This document shows, piece after piece, positions 36,901-51,798 of a stretch of DNA of 64,000 nt (the first letter of the stretch is position 1; each line of letters starts with the position of its first letter). Origin of the DNA: Anas platyrhynchos (lineage: Eukaryota > Chordata > Aves > Anseriformes > Anatidae); assembly GCF_047663525.1 (NCBI RefSeq), contig NC_092594.1, forward strand, positions 34,023,001 to 34,087,000. The letters run 5' to 3'. The position numbers were made by a program, and so were the translations under genes. Below the pieces are notes generated by a model. It was given only the letters and a program-made list of their open reading frames with translations. It was not told the origin of the DNA and did not search any database.

Positions 36901-39900
36901 CAAAGCAAGACTTTCACTGGAACTCCTACCTCTGGTAGTAAAGAAGCTTGGAACTACAACCTCAATGCACTGCAATGTTCAGGAGGTAGAGTAATGGAAC
37001 TGTTTTGCGAGGGAATGATCTGACTGCTTTTGTTCATCCTGAGCAGTGATTGAAGCGAAGAGGCTGGGGTGATACCTCACTCAAGTGAATTTCTGGAGCA
37101 TAAGAAGTGACTTCTCAGCAAAGTGTGGTACCCTCAGGTAAGACTACCTGTATGAATAAGTACTGCTCAAGTTGGCATAAGCTTATATTGGAGAAGCTGT
37201 TTTTGGTATGCTGACTAGAAAACAAGGTCTTTTCCTGTAGGTTTATTTTTCTTGTTGTATGTTTGAGCAACATCAAGGGGTCAGTTTTACTCACTGTTTT
37301 AGAATACCACCCATTAAACAGAGCTACTATTTCACAGCATATGAAAGTCAGAAAAGGCAAAATAGTTTTAGCTATCTTTCTATTCCTTGCTAAGGAATAT
37401 TTTTCAAGATGTAAATGGATTAAGAGCAGTTAGTATCACCATAGCAAACTGGATATTTGAATGCAAAGTTTTGTCCAAGCTGTAGAAGGATGCTTTTTCC
37501 TCAGCAGGAACAAATCTATGTTTAGAAGTAAAGGAAGTAAACTCAAGGCAATTAGGATAGAGCAAGTCTTTCAGTCTGTCTGGGGTCCTCCCAGCAAGCA
37601 CTGACCTGTGCTGATGTGTCACAACTCCAGGAGCCTTGGTCCTGGTCAGGCTGCACCCAGTGCTGGCAGAAGTGCGTGACTTTGGGTGGCCTCACCTGCC
37701 ACAGCAGCTCCTCCTGTCCCTAGCTGCAGAGAAGGTGGTGCCAGCACCTTCTGGAATTGCTTTGAGGGTCAGGGCTAATGAAGCTGAGAAGAGAAATACA
37801 AGAAGAAACCTCTCCTTGTACAGTGAGCGAGGCTCCAGGAGAGGATGCAGGAAACGCATTCAGAAATTAGGTAAGGCATTTAACTTAGTTGGATTCATAA
37901 ACGTTTGCCTTCAGAAGAGCCAGTTGTCTTGTTTTGTGGTTGTGTTTGATTGGAATGTGATGAAACCTGTAAAACATAAAATAATAGGTCCCTTCTGGAG
38001 GTTATGAACAGAAATACCACTGATGTGTACCTCAGCACGCTTCTGCCCTCTCCCCCCCCCCTGAAATTTACACATTCATATTGCTTATTCTCAAACTATA
38101 AAATCATTACCTGTTTAACGAGTCTGACAAAAACTCCACTGTTAAAAATAAAAAGCAATTTCTTCAATAAGCCACAGGAAACACTGATGTTTGAGAAAAC
38201 TTTTCACAAATAGAGAAATATTTAGCACAGATTTCTCCAGTGCAGAGATGCAAGCACGTGGCAGTGACTGGAAACAAAAAACAGATCTGCTGGTGTAAAT
38301 AACATATTACAATATACTCTTGTTTTAAAAGTCAAACATTTCCAATAAGTTCACATTGATTAAAGGCTTTGGAATATTCTGTCAGGTTTTCCAGCATTGT
38401 TGAACTGAGTTAAAATGTAATCGACTTAAAACAAATAGAACAAAACACTCATCTAATAAACGTCAGTTTCATGCTGACTGGAAAGAAAACAGGGTGTTCC
38501 TGCCCTGTGACCCCGCGCTTGTGTTAAAGCACAAAGTCTCCAATCATGCAAATGGAACATAAAACCTTTCACTGTTCACTTCTTTCTCCTTGGAATGAAG
38601 CAGGTATGTGGTAGAGTGGGCAATATAAGAACCTGGCTTTTTACTGATGTAGAAATGTTATAGTGCACCTCACTGAATAGCCCGGTAAAGGCTCAGCAGA
38701 AGGGAAGACTCACAACTGATGAGCACGTTTGGCAGGATCCCACATAGTCACAGGTATTAAAAGTTGTTTTGGACTGAAGTGCCCCAGGGCACATCTGTGT
38801 GGAGCGTAGGGCTGACATCTCTGTGGTGGTGACAGCAAGAACAGTGGATTGTGAACTGAAAGCAGTCAGCCCACCTCAGTGTGGAGCTGTGTCCTGCTCA
38901 GAGACTTGTCCCCCTTCTGCAGAGCACACCTGAGCTTATCGCACATCACTGGCAACAGTCATTGCCTTTAGAAGACAGGCAGGAAGATGGTGGCCACCAT
39001 GACACTGTGAGAGATGAGCCGTGTCTGGCGTGGTTGTGGGGGATGCAGGAGATCCATCCTCATACGGGGAATTTTGCACTCAGCCATACTCTATCAAGGC
39101 TTTAAGAGCTGGGTGGGCAATTCCCATTCATGATTCCAGTCTCTTCTTTGGAAAGCATATTTGAGTAAGCACTCATTTGCCGTTTAGTTGAAGTGAATCT
39201 TTGGAGACTGGGTGGTTGCAAAGAATCCAGAAAGAGGCCTTGGTGAAAGCTTCGTTGCAGCATTTCAACAGTGTACTGATGAGCAGAAGATGAAAGCCCA
39301 GATCTATAAGCAAAGGTTCAATAAATGAAACTTTCAGGGTGAATATCTTCTGTTCTGGGGTTTAACATCCCTCTCCAAAATCCTTGGTGTTGCAGTTGCA
39401 GGCAGGTCAGTCTGCCTTCTTGCTGTCATTAAGGAATGTGTCTGTATTGTGGGTATCCCACTGTGTGCTTTTCTAATTTTCCTTTCAATGTAACTCATTA
39501 CTTCCAACCAAAAGCTAATGACCTTCACTTCTGCACTTTGCCTTGTTGTGTGCTTTCTCCCATGCTTTGCAGTTTCTATTTAGACAATAAAAGGACCAAA
39601 GGGAAAACAATGTTTCTTTATGTTAGAAGTACAGTGGCCTCACATGTCAATATTTCTTTTCCCCCTATGCACTCCGACTTAGTTTATTTTTTTAAACACT
39701 TTGGCCTCTTTTAAGGAGATTTGAGTTCCAGAGCAAACCAGTTTGCACGACGTGTGCAGCTTCATGTTGCATTGGACTGATCGCATTTGTTATGTCTACC
39801 AGCTGATAGAGTTTTCTGAAAATATTTAGCCTGTAATATAACCCTCCCCAGTATTCTGTTTTTACTGCAAACATGCAATTAATCAACCTAATTGTTCCAA

Positions 39901-40735
39901 TTACCCAGAAGCCCAAGTGATTATGATAAAAGGAAAAAGAAAAAAAAAAGACAGTGATGGCTTGGGGTGGCTCTAGGACTGAGATGAACCTTCAGCACAG
40001 CCTGGGAACCTTCCATGGGTCCTCTTGTGTCTGGGGAAATGTCTGGATACACGTGCTGGGTGTCATTTAACGCAGCCTGGGTACTGGCCATGTCTCTCAG
40101 GTGATCATCATACTGCAAAGCGTTGCCAGACCTGGGACTACCGGAAAGTGTTAGCTGTCACATAATTGCATGAGAAAGGCCTGAGGAAATAAGCACACAG
40201 AAAACATCATTTAGCAAACATCAGAGTTGTCATTTGCATCAACAAGACTAGCATCATTCAGACGTCAGGTATATACGAATAATTCCAGTTCCTGAAAATA
40301 TCGGAAACCAAAATGAAACCAAAATGCTGTTTCTCTTTATTGTAAATTATAAGCAGTGCTGTTTCCCCCCTTCCAAATAGCTCTCATGCTAGGAGCTTGG
40401 GTCTGTAATAAGTTTCACTTGTTTGGCACATCCTCATGCTGTGTTAAAAATCCTTGGAAATGGTTCTAAAATTAATGTCCAAACACAAACCTGTGAGCAG
40501 CGATCCCAGCGGGGGCGCCAGCGAGAGCTCTGCGCTTCCAAGATCTCTGCAAATCTGTGCAATGACTCTGATCAGCTGTGGAGAAAATTAAGCCAACTGA
40601 AGTCTGAATTTCTTTTGTTTAAAAGGAAATAGCATTTTTATGTTCCAGAAAAGAACAAGGCGTGTACTTTTATTTTGCTACTGAGATGCCATTTGAGTTT
40701 AAAATGTTCTCTAAGAAATGGACGTGGTTTTGTTG

Positions 40736-40782
40736 TGTATATATGTACATATATGTGGTTATTCGTGTATATATACATATGA
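40736..40782. repeat. AT-rich alternating purine-pyrimidine repeat
   Basis: Imperfect (TA)n/(TG)n sequence including the perfect palindrome ATATGTACATAT at 40741-40752 and a second TATATATACATATG. Confidence 0.8.
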
Positions 40783-42237
40783 GGGTGTAATTCTCTCACA
40801 CCAGCATTACATCACTGTTTATCTGTTGTAAATCTGTGTCACTCCTGAATTACGTTATTGTGAATACAATTGAAGCTTGGACTGCAGCGTGGGTCTAAGA
40901 CACTGTTTTCTAATAGGATTAGTGAGTCATTTATGTCCGGATGTGGATTTGCTCAGGGAAAGGGACCAAGGAGGTCCTAATTTTTGATCCTTGCAAGATC
41001 CATAGGAATTTGTGCTCTTCTGGCACTTTGCTGCCTGTCCTTGCAACTCTTCCCCAGCATGGGGAGCCAGAGAGTGCCAGGGCAGTTCCTGGGTTGCAGC
41101 TTCCTTCCCCTCGGTAGCCAGTGCAAGAGAGGTGTTGTCATGGCAGGGGAGATTAAGCTGATTTGGATTTGGGAGTCCTGAAAGAAATGCGGGAACAGAC
41201 CTAACAGTGGTTTACAAAATCCTAATCAGGGAGCCTGCAAATACGGAACTCAGGGCACAAAGTAAAGAGACCCCGGGGTATACACTGGTAGGTGGCAGAA
41301 TGCTATCAGAACCAAAAAAACTAAATTATTCGAAGAGGAATTGGACAAAATCATGGGGAGAAGCTCATGAGGGCTATAATGCAGCACTATCCAGGGCAGG
41401 AGAGCAAGGTACTGACCGGGAGGTTTCATTGCTGTGTCCCCAGAGCTAATGCTGACAGTAGTTCTCCTGGAACAATGGCTCCTTGAAAATCTTTCTGCTG
41501 AGCGAGTATAGACTGGCTAATAACCTCTGTAATTTTGATAGTTTTAATGAGGCTGGCAGAAGCCAACAGGTACAATAATCTTTATTTAGAAATTTTTCTT
41601 TGCCTGAGTCCTTGGGGTAGTTTCCCATCACTTGCAGTCTAAGCTGGCTGCACACAGCTAGCCAGTCATCTGACAGAAGAAAAAGTAATTATTACAGGTA
41701 CAGACATGTATATTTTATGGGAAAATTAGTATGCCACCCCGTTGAGTAAATATTTACGAAGATCTGTAGCCTAGAAAATACTAAGAGGGACAAAACAAGT
41801 GCCAGTTAATTCTGTATACTTTGGATCAGATTTCAGCCATAGTCAGTGCCAATTATAAACCTGAATGGAGTGGCACAGTGTATTAAGGAACATATAATTT
41901 GTCATACAATGTCAGCATTGCTGCCATTTTATATTTCTTGAGGTAGCAGTTTTGAGCCAGCTCTTGTTAAGTGTCCCAAATCTCATTTAGCATGTCAAAA
42001 ACTACTTTCATTGTTAAGCTCTCTGAATACGGGAGGAATAGGCATGATCGACAGATTTTGACAATCATGGCTGGGCTGAACCTCTTAATGGTGGGATTTA
42101 GCTTGTTACAAATATGCGAAGTCTGAAGCCAGTCCTGCTAGAAAAAGCTGTTCGCTGCAGCTGTCTGCCTGAAATACCCATATGATTCCAAGTAAATGCC
42201 ATCTTCAGACTCTGACCTGCTGTGTTCATCACTTAAT

Positions 42238-42240
<3 letters not shown>

Positions 42241-42264
<24 letters not shown>
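42241..42264. repeat. poly(A) run of 24
   Basis: Uninterrupted A residues between TCTT and GCAGGC. No retroelement body was recognised upstream. Confidence 0.9.
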
Positions 42265-42268
<4 letters not shown>

Positions 42269-43266
42269 GCAGAAATTCACAGTTTCTAAGAGTAGGCTCA
42301 AACCCAAAAGCTAAAATTATTCTTTATTTTGTGGCTACCAGAACTGAAGTCTTACAGTCCTAAACACATCCTAAGTATTTTATGCCACTTTTCTGCCCCA
42401 TGTCTAAACATTCGAGAAACTTTTAAACTTTTAGCATGAAGTACGATACAGCAAAGCAGCTTCACACCTGAAGTGGCTTCATTACCTAAAGCTAGGGCAG
42501 TTCTGCCGTGCTGGAGGAGTGAAGCAGCTGAGGAGCCTCTTTTTGCACCACAGGTAACCAAAAAAAGCTGAAGTCAGCTCCGTAGCTGCAGTGATGCTGG
42601 GCAGGGACAGCAGGCACAGGCTGGGGGGGCGCATGCTGAGGTTGCCACATGCTCCTCTGAGCACTCACTGGGTGCATGGAAAGCTGTTTACGAGGAAAGG
42701 GTGGTATTTTATATTTTTAACATCATGTTTGAGAGTTTGTGACAGGAGCACCAGTCCCAGGAAAACCCACTGCCCTCAGGGAAACAGAACTAGTGGGAGG
42801 GCAGACACAGGGTGTGCCTGGAGGTTTGGGCTGGACCCAGGTGTCTGTACAGGCAAATTTTTCATGTTGAAGAGCTGCCTGTTAGTTTGTACAAAGCTCC
42901 AGAGCATCCAGCTGGGTGTCTGCTAGCGATTTATATCGCAGGGCAGCCCTGGCATCCCCTGAGTGACTTAGATGGGCTCAGCGCAGCTCATTAGCTTGTG
43001 CCGTCTTTTGTTCTTCAGCTCCCTCAAAATCTTGGCCTGCCCAGGGTTAGGGGCCTGGTGCTCTTGCCTCTATTTTGGGCATTTCAGGTCTCTTAAATTC
43101 AGAGGAAATCAGCGGCTGGCATCAGTATGTGCTGTGGTAGCCTCAGTATTGCGCGTGTGCCTTCCATATCTCCGTGCTCCTGCCCCTTATAATTCACTGG
43201 TGTAGCAACGTGATTTCAGGAACTCGGAACATATTCTCCCTGTATAAGCTCAGTGAAATTGGATAC

Positions 43267-43293
<27 letters not shown>
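43267..43293. repeat. poly(T) run of 27
   Basis: Uninterrupted T residues followed by AATTAAAAAG. It is the longest homopolymer in the window. No element body was recognised. Confidence 0.9.
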
Positions 43294-43297
<4 letters not shown>

Positions 43298-46200
43298 AAA
43301 AAGATAAATTGTTTTGGCTGCAGTAAAATCTAAAAACAATGTTTTACAATGAGGGAGAGATGTATGACATGCATGACTTTTCTTAATACACTATTCTTAC
43401 ACTACTCATTACAGGATCTAAAAGCCCATTATATTCCAGGGTGAGCCTGATTACTGTGTTTCTCCTATATAATATTCTATAAATTCCCATAAAAGAAAGA
43501 AACACTAGATGAAATTAATGTTTTTAAGTACTGTGATTGCAATCGAGGACCAGGACTCTGATTACCGCATTTTATGAAAAGTGTTCTAAAATGTTATTTT
43601 ACATGCTATCCTAAGTCAAGGCTTATTTTAAAAACAAGCTTTTGACAGCAAAAGTAAATACACATGATTATCTGCATAATGCTGGATATATTTTGTGATG
43701 ATGGTTTAAATTACCGTCATCTTTTCAGCACCTTTTAATGCCATGAAAGAAAGCTTTCTTCGCTGCCTTTCAATGTGACAAGTCTGGCATACTGAAATAT
43801 CAGCCGTGATTCCTAGGAAGATTTCCCTGCAAAGCAACTACCTGTAAGTGTAATCAATATTCCAAAGCTTTGGGCCTGAATTCTGCCACCTGCATGTACT
43901 TGCTGAGCAAATTATTCCACTGAAGCCAACGTGGCTTTTTGCATAAAATTATTTCGTAAGCCACTGGATGAAATGCTGTACGTTACTATGCTGCCTACAG
44001 TTTGTGCTCTCATATCTGCTCTGATTAGCAAAGATAGGTAAAAATTCAGACAAAGGGGAAAAAAAAACTCCTAACTCTCATTAAATTTTATTTCATTTTT
44101 GAAACTTTTTAACAACCTGCTAAATGACAGTGAGCAGGAGTCTTCCTTGACATGTGCTCTTTGAAATCCAGATCGAACACGGACCTTTGGTTTGAGGAAT
44201 TTTTACTGAGTTTTCATTACTTTTTTAATTACTCTGTTATTTTTTTGCTTGGCTGAAAGGAAAAAGCTGGTTCTAGTCAAAACACCGTAATTAAATGTTC
44301 TGTAATGCAAACTCTTGCATAGTGGGGAATACCTGGCAAGTAGCGAGCCCTTTCACAGCCTGATGTTTGCACTGGAGTATCTGCTTGGTTAACAGCTGTA
44401 CCCAGGCACTGAACAGACTTGGGCTCAGGTACTGAATTTTCTGCAGCTGCTGAAGTTTCTTTGAGTTTCTGACTTTCAAGATGTGCAGCCCAGGCTTTAC
44501 ACACCTACTGCTCAAGTGCCCAGCTCTTCACTGGGTACAGTCAAAACTAAACGAATAAAAAAAATATTCAGTTGATCAAAAGTGGAGTCAGTTGTGGTAG
44601 GCTCTTTAGAGATTATCCCTCTGGGATATTTATGGCAGGGTAATTGTGTCGCTCCCTCTCTGTTATCGAGTGCTATGAAGAAATCTGGAAGCCTGAAAAT
44701 GGAGGCTTGCTCCTTATCTTGAGCAGGAAAATATCATCCATAAGGCTCCTGTATATCATTATACCGGATTATTGTTTGTATTATATTAGCGTGCAGTGAG
44801 AGCAAATCCAAGGCCCTAGTTAAGCCAAAGCAGCAAAACCACCATCTTTTTGGTCTGGAAAATAGATAGACAAAAGGAAAAAAAACAAGCAGAGGACTGA
44901 AGAAAGGTACTGGAACTAGAAACAAATGGGAACCAAAGTTTGTATACATTAATAATATTTTTCAAAATACCATATATAACCAAAAAAGTGCACTCAGACT
45001 AGACTCAAAACACAACTGTAAGCCTTTGCAGGGGCAAAGCATCATCTCTCTTCTGATTTATAAAGTGAAATTTTTTAACCACTGAGAAATTTTCCAAGTT
45101 CTCCTGCCCACCTGTGAGCCCAGCGGATGTTTTGAGTAGCCAGGTTTACTCGATGTGTTGACACCAGGCTTGTTAGAGCAGCATCTAAATGGCAGCTTGA
45201 AATGCACTAAATGGTGCAGCTGGCCTCAGGCACATGGCGTTTCTTCTCCTAGTCTCAGCCTGGGGCAAAAACTATGTAGTGAGATTACTATTTTACATTA
45301 AGCTCTGCTCTGCTTTTGTTTTGTAACCAATAATACGTATTTCTGTTAGAGAAGGCAAGGTTTAGAGCATGCTCCGCGCTTGGGAAACTCTGGGTGAAGG
45401 TTGTGGTGCTCCTTAGTTCTGGCTCCATCCAGAGCTCAGCAGCAAGGGGGCCCAGCCTCGGGCCCTAGTGTGGTGCCCACAGCAATCTCAGGGCCACGTG
45501 GACACAAGGAACTTCCCAAATGGATGTGGCGATCCCAAAGCAGCAGGAGGGGAGTCTTGTGCTCAGTGCCTGGTTCTTTCTCAGGCTGGGATGCTGAGAG
45601 CCAATGCAGCTTGTGTTCAGGCTGGGTATCACCTCGGGTTTTGTTCTGTATGGAGTTTCATGGACACTTTTCTTTGGGAAGGACTAGGTAAGCCTTCCTT
45701 CTTGTCATTCATCAGTTCATTCTTTTTCATGAAAAATATTCCATTTGCTCCTTTTGGTAGTTTCAATGGCACAACCTGTTGCCAGCCTTTGTCAGAGAAC
45801 TGCTGCTGCGTTTCCTTGTGCTTTGCATTCACTCCTTTGGTTTTTCCCTCTCTGAAACAGCTCTGTCTCTTTCCCCACCTTTCCCCGGAGCTTCTCACAG
45901 CATCACAGCTGTTTTGGGCTTGCATTTGTGTCCCCCCTTTTCCCTAGCTCCAGGCACCAGCACTGCTTCTCAGTCACTTCTCCCAGGAGGAACTGATGCC
46001 AGCGAGGAACCTCATTGCTGACAGGTTTTTCTTCACCATCCAGATACACTTCATTTTCTTCTGTCCTTTTTCCACCCTTAGCCTGTTATCAGCACCATCA
46101 TCACGCGGTGACTGTGCTGAAGCCGCTGGTGTCTGTGCAGCCTGAAGCCTGCTTTATCCCGTTTATTAAACCAGCTGATTCATTTCATTTTAGTGGCACG

Positions 46201-46566
46201 GCACCGCTGAGCCCGAGGCGAATTGCTGCCTGCCGCGAGGAGGGGAGCATCACTGCCAGCCGGGGGCTGGCTGCTCTCCCCTGCTGACACATCCAACAGC
46301 CGGTGAGAAATCACTTTTGTTGAAACTTCTGGTGAGGAAGAATGCACATTGGCCAAGACCATAGGATTAAAATTCTTCCTTCTTTCTTTTAAAGTACCAT
46401 GAGGTAATCTCTGAATAATAAATGGTCAAGATTTTGGTTGTATTTCTTATATGAAAGTTTGTCTTTCCAGCAGCTCAATTTCCCCAGCACTGAACTGGGA
46501 ATTAGTTCAACACTAACACAGAGGGAGAGTGTCGTATTCTGAAAAATCCCCTGCAGAACCTGTCTC

Positions 46567-46582
46567 TTTTTTTTTTTTTTTT
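46567..46582. repeat. poly(T) run
   Basis: About 16 T residues after TGTCTC. No adjacent element was recognised. Confidence 0.8.
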
Positions 46583-49460
46583 CCTGGAGAATTGTGGAGT
46601 TGGGTGTATTTTGTGCATATATTGAACAGACACAAGAACACTTGGCTTGTGTCTAAAAAAAATTTAAAACAGAAAAAATCTTAGATACAGCCCTCTGCTG
46701 CAGACTGGCTTTTACAATGAAGCAGGAGTTAGTCATTTGGGATGTCCGTTTTGTAGCAATATCTTTCCTGAACTTAATCTGACTCTTGTACTTACAGTAG
46801 TTCACAGCATGGCTTGGTGTCAATTCCTTTCCCCAGGAACAACTGGTGCTCAGCAGCCTCTGTGGCTTTATCTTGAGCAGATTCCTCTGAATCTGCCCAT
46901 CAGGTTCCCAGGGAGGGGCTCCATTTTCTGTCTAGGTCTTTAAAAGCTAGTGACCACCATGGCCTTGCTCCACAACCTGTGTATCAGTAGGCTCACTGTA
47001 CTTTTTTTTTGTTGTTGTTTTTTCCTCCACTTGTTCCCAGTCCAAGGAGCATTTGGGAACAATTTGCAGGATGAGCCCCTGGGCCCCCTCCTTATCCATC
47101 CAGTCCGTGCTGCTGGGAATTGCATCTGTGGTTGCATCACTTCTCATAGATACATAAAACTTGCTGCTCGGGGCAAAGACTGTGGCGGCATTAAATATTG
47201 CTGATAGCATCATTTGCTGACTGTTCACCAAAGGTGCTGATGACGTCTGTGCGTAACTGGAAACTGCCTCATGAGCAAGTTTGGGTATGCTGAGTCCCAG
47301 CCTGCAGAGTCAATCATACATTGTGTTACTCAGCTTTAATCCTGTTAAGTAAAACTTCTGGAGGTATTTATAGCTTTATTCAGTACGTAATGTTCAACAA
47401 AAGGTCACTGGGCAGCATAACGTCAGTTAAAATAATAAAGGCACTAATTAATTGACAAGATGTTTTCACTCCAACTTAATCTGCCAGAATGTAGCTCTGC
47501 CTGGAGGACATAAACTGTCTTCCCTTGCTTTTTGCTTTCTGTACCTTCCAGTTTTAGCACTTGCAAGGCTTTGCTTAATCTACTGATTATTGCTAAACTA
47601 GTTTGGGAAGCCAATGTGAAAACAAACACAAGTAAATTAGGGAGTTTATTTAATGCATCTCCCACCTTTTTCAATTTGCTCTTCTTGTTTCCTGTGTTCA
47701 AAGGAGCACAATCTGTCACCAATATTTCTAATCTGCCGTACTGTATTTTCTAACTATTTCAGAGAGCACTCACTGAGGAGAAAGTATCACAGCCTTAAAA
47801 TATCTTCTGCATTGTATTTATCTTGCCACAACATCTCTGAAAACCTTCATGCATGATTGTTTTGGCCTTCTGAAACTAATACTAACTAGCTAGACCTGAA
47901 ACAATTGCTTTTAGGACAGCTTGTGACATACAGCTACTACTAAGTTGTATTTAAATATATTCATTAAAGAAAGCTACTAGCTAGACACCACCACAAACTT
48001 CCCCATACCAGTTCCTGGTTATATTGTATTGGTCTCTGTAACCCTTTTTCCCCAATCCCTTTTGTATTTTCTTTAATTACCTCTTGCATTAACTCTCTAA
48101 AAACCTCATACCAATTTTGTGTCTTGCTAGGAGATGACCATTCCCAATTTGCTTTAGGTGATGTTTTGGTGTGTGTGTGCAGGTGAGCCAGGCTGAACAA
48201 CAAGGTTACTCTTTTTTTTTGGTTTGTTTTTGTTTTGTTACATACAGGTGCCAATAATTTGGGAGGTAATTACTCCATGCTTCTCACTAGCACAAAGCTC
48301 TGCAAGAAGCAAGGCTTAATGTACTAGAGGGCAGGTACTGCTGCAGAGATGTATGTGAGATGCTGTTCTTTCTATCCCTGCAAAGCTACTATTTGCAGAG
48401 GGAGAATGGAATCTGAAAGGAATAAACTACTGAGTCTGCTGGGTTTCATTATGGTTATCTGTTCTGTGAATTGTGCTATTTTAAATACTGTTACTGACTT
48501 TAACTGTTATTTCTAAGTGTTTGAAGAGATGCCTATGTAATCCAAAGTGATAGGGTAAAGTGATCCTAGAGAGCGAGTGTACACATCTAGAGAAACAGTT
48601 AAAAACAATTGCTGAAAGCTTCTAGTATCCTGATATTTAAAGCATCACACAGATACTGCTGCTATTCTCCTGCAGAGTTTTACTGAGTTACTATGTCTTT
48701 CCCTTACTGAACACTTAGTGAGTGAGGAAAGTGGTGTTTCTGAAGAGCATGGCTGTACAACTCTGGAGAACCTTGGGGACCAGCTTCCATCCCTGGCTGG
48801 TGAAGCAGGCGTTGCTCAGTGTTCCTGGGACTGGTGACAAGGAGCTCCTGCTCATGGCATCAGGAGAGTGCCAAAATCTCTCCCAGGGCCACTGGGAAAG
48901 TGCTGCAGAGTTGCTTCTTTATTTCTGAAATGTTCATGATGTTAAAAATTATTATTGTTTTTATTAATATTAACAATTTACAGAAGGAAAAGCAATCTCT
49001 GCAAGTGTTACCAATTTTTCACTTAAACTGACAAAAATCCCCTGCTCTAGTGGATACATTCACATGAAGAACATTTTGCCATCTGAAATGCTGCTTCTGC
49101 TTCAGGTGGGAGCTGCTTGAGCATTAAACACTGAACATGAAGTAAATATAGAATATTGTATGGGATAATCAAAGGCTGTAGTGCACACCATGAATGTCAA
49201 GTGTTTTCCATTAACAAAATATCTAAAAGTGAACTGGAAAATAACATTTAACAAATATTACCCTGAAATCAACCATAATTTTAATTAAATAAGCATAAGC
49301 AGGCAGCTGAAAATCAGATCTGAAATCTTTAGTAATGAGCACCATAACCAGTCAGACACCACATCAGTGTTTGTAATCTATTAACAATACTGGGAGAGAT
49401 CATATAAAAACGACGGTTTCTATTTCAGAAAGGAAGTTGATGAGATGTTGGCAAATATGC

Positions 49461-49493
49461 GCTGCGGTGGGGGGTGCAGCCCCCCGTGGCAGC
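49461..49493. repeat. strong GC-rich hairpin
   Basis: The outer arms GCTGC (49461-49465) and GCAGC (49489-49493) pair perfectly. The inner arms GGGGGG (49469-49474) and CCCCCC (49480-49485) also pair, joined by two G-U type positions and one mismatch, around a TGCAG loop. A stem of this strength is unusual in its background. No RNA family was recognised. Confidence 0.6.
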
Positions 49494-51757
49494 ACAGCGA
49501 CTAGAAATGAAACTTCTTCAAAGAACAGGATTAAAAATGGATCCTTGCCTGGGGCTGTGCCTCAGGCGCTGCTTGCCGTGGGCCTGTTCTGGCACACTGA
49601 GCCCTGAATCCCAGAGCAAGGCCTTGCCCTCTCGCTCTGCGTCACCAGGAAAGGCAGATGGCTCACCGGTGGCCTTAATGACAATGTCCAGTGGGGAAAA
49701 AGCCTTCCCAAAAGAGAAACGTCTTGCTGGTTGTTAATGAGCCCCCTCAGGTGCAGTGTCCGGGCATCCCCAGGTAGCTGGTACCCTGCACTCTGGCAGA
49801 GCTGAGCTGTGAGCTTCTTTGTGTCTGTTTGCTGTGTCCCTCTGGCAGGATGAAACTTAAAAGTGGTGATAAGAAACACCACGCTCCTACAAAATGGCAT
49901 TTTTTAGAGTCCAAGCTCTGTTAATTCTTCAAAGATGCACATTTTCTGCTGATCTAGAGCTTAAACCACTGACACCTTGGGCAGAGCAGGATAGACTTCT
50001 TCAAACACAGCTTGTGGGCACTTCTGGAGAAATCCCCAGGAGCTAAGCAAAGCTTTTGTCCAGGCTTGTGAGCCTTGTTCTCCTGGGACATGATTCCTAA
50101 GGATCAGCTGCAAGGTTTGGGGGGGCGCGGGGCAATCTGCTAAACTGCATTAGCTGTAAAATCCCATATATAGAGTAAAAGAGGTTTAACTTTGTGTATG
50201 TTTTCCTTAGTTTAGGCAGTGTAGAACAGCAGGCTGTCCCGATTAACCAGCATTTCCCCTGACACAAACCAAATGGCTTACAGCTTGAGTAACTGTCTGT
50301 GGAGTCCCATGTTTATTATAAATTCAGTAGATGAAAAAATTATTTAAGTTTCTATGTTTTTACAGCATTTCCCACCAGAGAACACTAACACTTGTAAAAC
50401 AATAAATGCTATAGTATAACATAGCAAGACTAGTAAAATGCTGAACAGTAGATAAAGTTATTTACAAAAGACCATTATGGTTTCTTTTGGAGAAGCAATG
50501 CGGCATTTAATTTTTAGATACGTGTGCCAGGCATAACTTTGAGACGTTACAAAAAGGAACATAAATATAGAAGCACACATGTGCAGTTAGGTATGTTCAT
50601 AATCTTAATTACTTCCCTCACTAAAAATAATTTGCTCCCGTGTTTGCTCTCATCTCTGCTCCACCGATCTCTGAGAAGTGAACTACGTTGCTGGGCCTTT
50701 CAAGGGAAAACCAGCTAAACTTCTGTGTCCCACTTGGGCTGATTTTCAAACAAGGTTTCATGGGAAGGCTGGGCGTGCAGAGGATCAGAGAGAAAGTTGT
50801 TTTGTTTTGGAGCAGTGAATGGATCAGGGACATTTCTTCAGTTAAGCTAATTTGTTCCCTGACGGGGTTTTTTCCATTCTTGCTGTAATGCTGAATTCCA
50901 GTGCAAATGTTGACAGTGGCTGTCACAGGATGGTGGTTGGAAGGGAAATGCTTGGCGCTGCCTCCGGTTACTCATTGCACGGTCAAGTCAGAGCCAGCTT
51001 ACAAAATGGGAAGCTGCACATTAGCATAAAGAAACTTAGCTCCGAAGCACAGAACTGGCTGATGCAGATCCATCGCCTACCTGCACATTTTGGCATCTGT
51101 GAAGGAATGAAGGCAAGGCCAGTGGCTTTAATGGCAGAGAGGTGGTGGTTGTGTTTCAGGAAGCACTTGAACTCCACCAGCTTTTTCAATCGATATTGCC
51201 TGTGTATGAATCTCCACCTCTGGAAAAGGAAGCAGCAGAGACCCCACAGAGCAGGCTCTGTTATGTACAAAGTCCACAAACCAGCCAGGTAGCTCCTGAG
51301 GAGCAGTTGTTTCCACGCCTGTAATCCCTGGTTCAGGACTGCTCAAGGTGCTTTCAGCCGTATTAGAAAATCACGAGTTTTCCAACCTGGCAAGTCTGAA
51401 TTTGCTACTTTCCCTTCGATTTTCATTGCATCACTAAGTGAAGAAGATGCAGCCACATGGCTGTGCTGCAGCTCTGTCTGGGCCTGAGGCTGTTCAGGTG
51501 GGTGCTGTGCCCGAGCAATGCTGGGAGCAGCCAGCACAGGCTGCAGACGTGAGTCCTAAAAGCAGGCCTAGGCATCACTGTGAGGGGCTGGAAGCATGAA
51601 CAAAGACACCGCTTCACTGGGGGTACAGTGGAACTCCATCTGAGAGCTGACTTTAATTTAGGTAGCTGCTTTACCATGTGCCATCAGCCAGCTTAACTGG
51701 TCCCTAAAATTTCAAATGGGAGGGGAAAAAAGTGACTCAGAGCTACAGAACATTTAA

Positions 51758-51760
51758 ATT

Positions 51761-51795
<35 letters not shown>

Positions 51796-51798
51796 TTG
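51758..51798. repeat. (TTTA)n microsatellite
   Basis: About nine to ten TTTA units ending TTGCATAG, the longer of the two TTTA arrays in the window. Confidence 0.9.

Noticed and set aside
37636..38007. 123-codon open frame with a basic segment (about 37790-37860)
   Set aside because: The Arg-rich stretch first suggested a real protein, but no family, splice sites or repeat could be assigned.
45468..45947. 159-codon open frame on the + strand
   Set aside because: Cys/Phe/Ser-rich with no recognisable motif, and overlapping frames occur on both strands.
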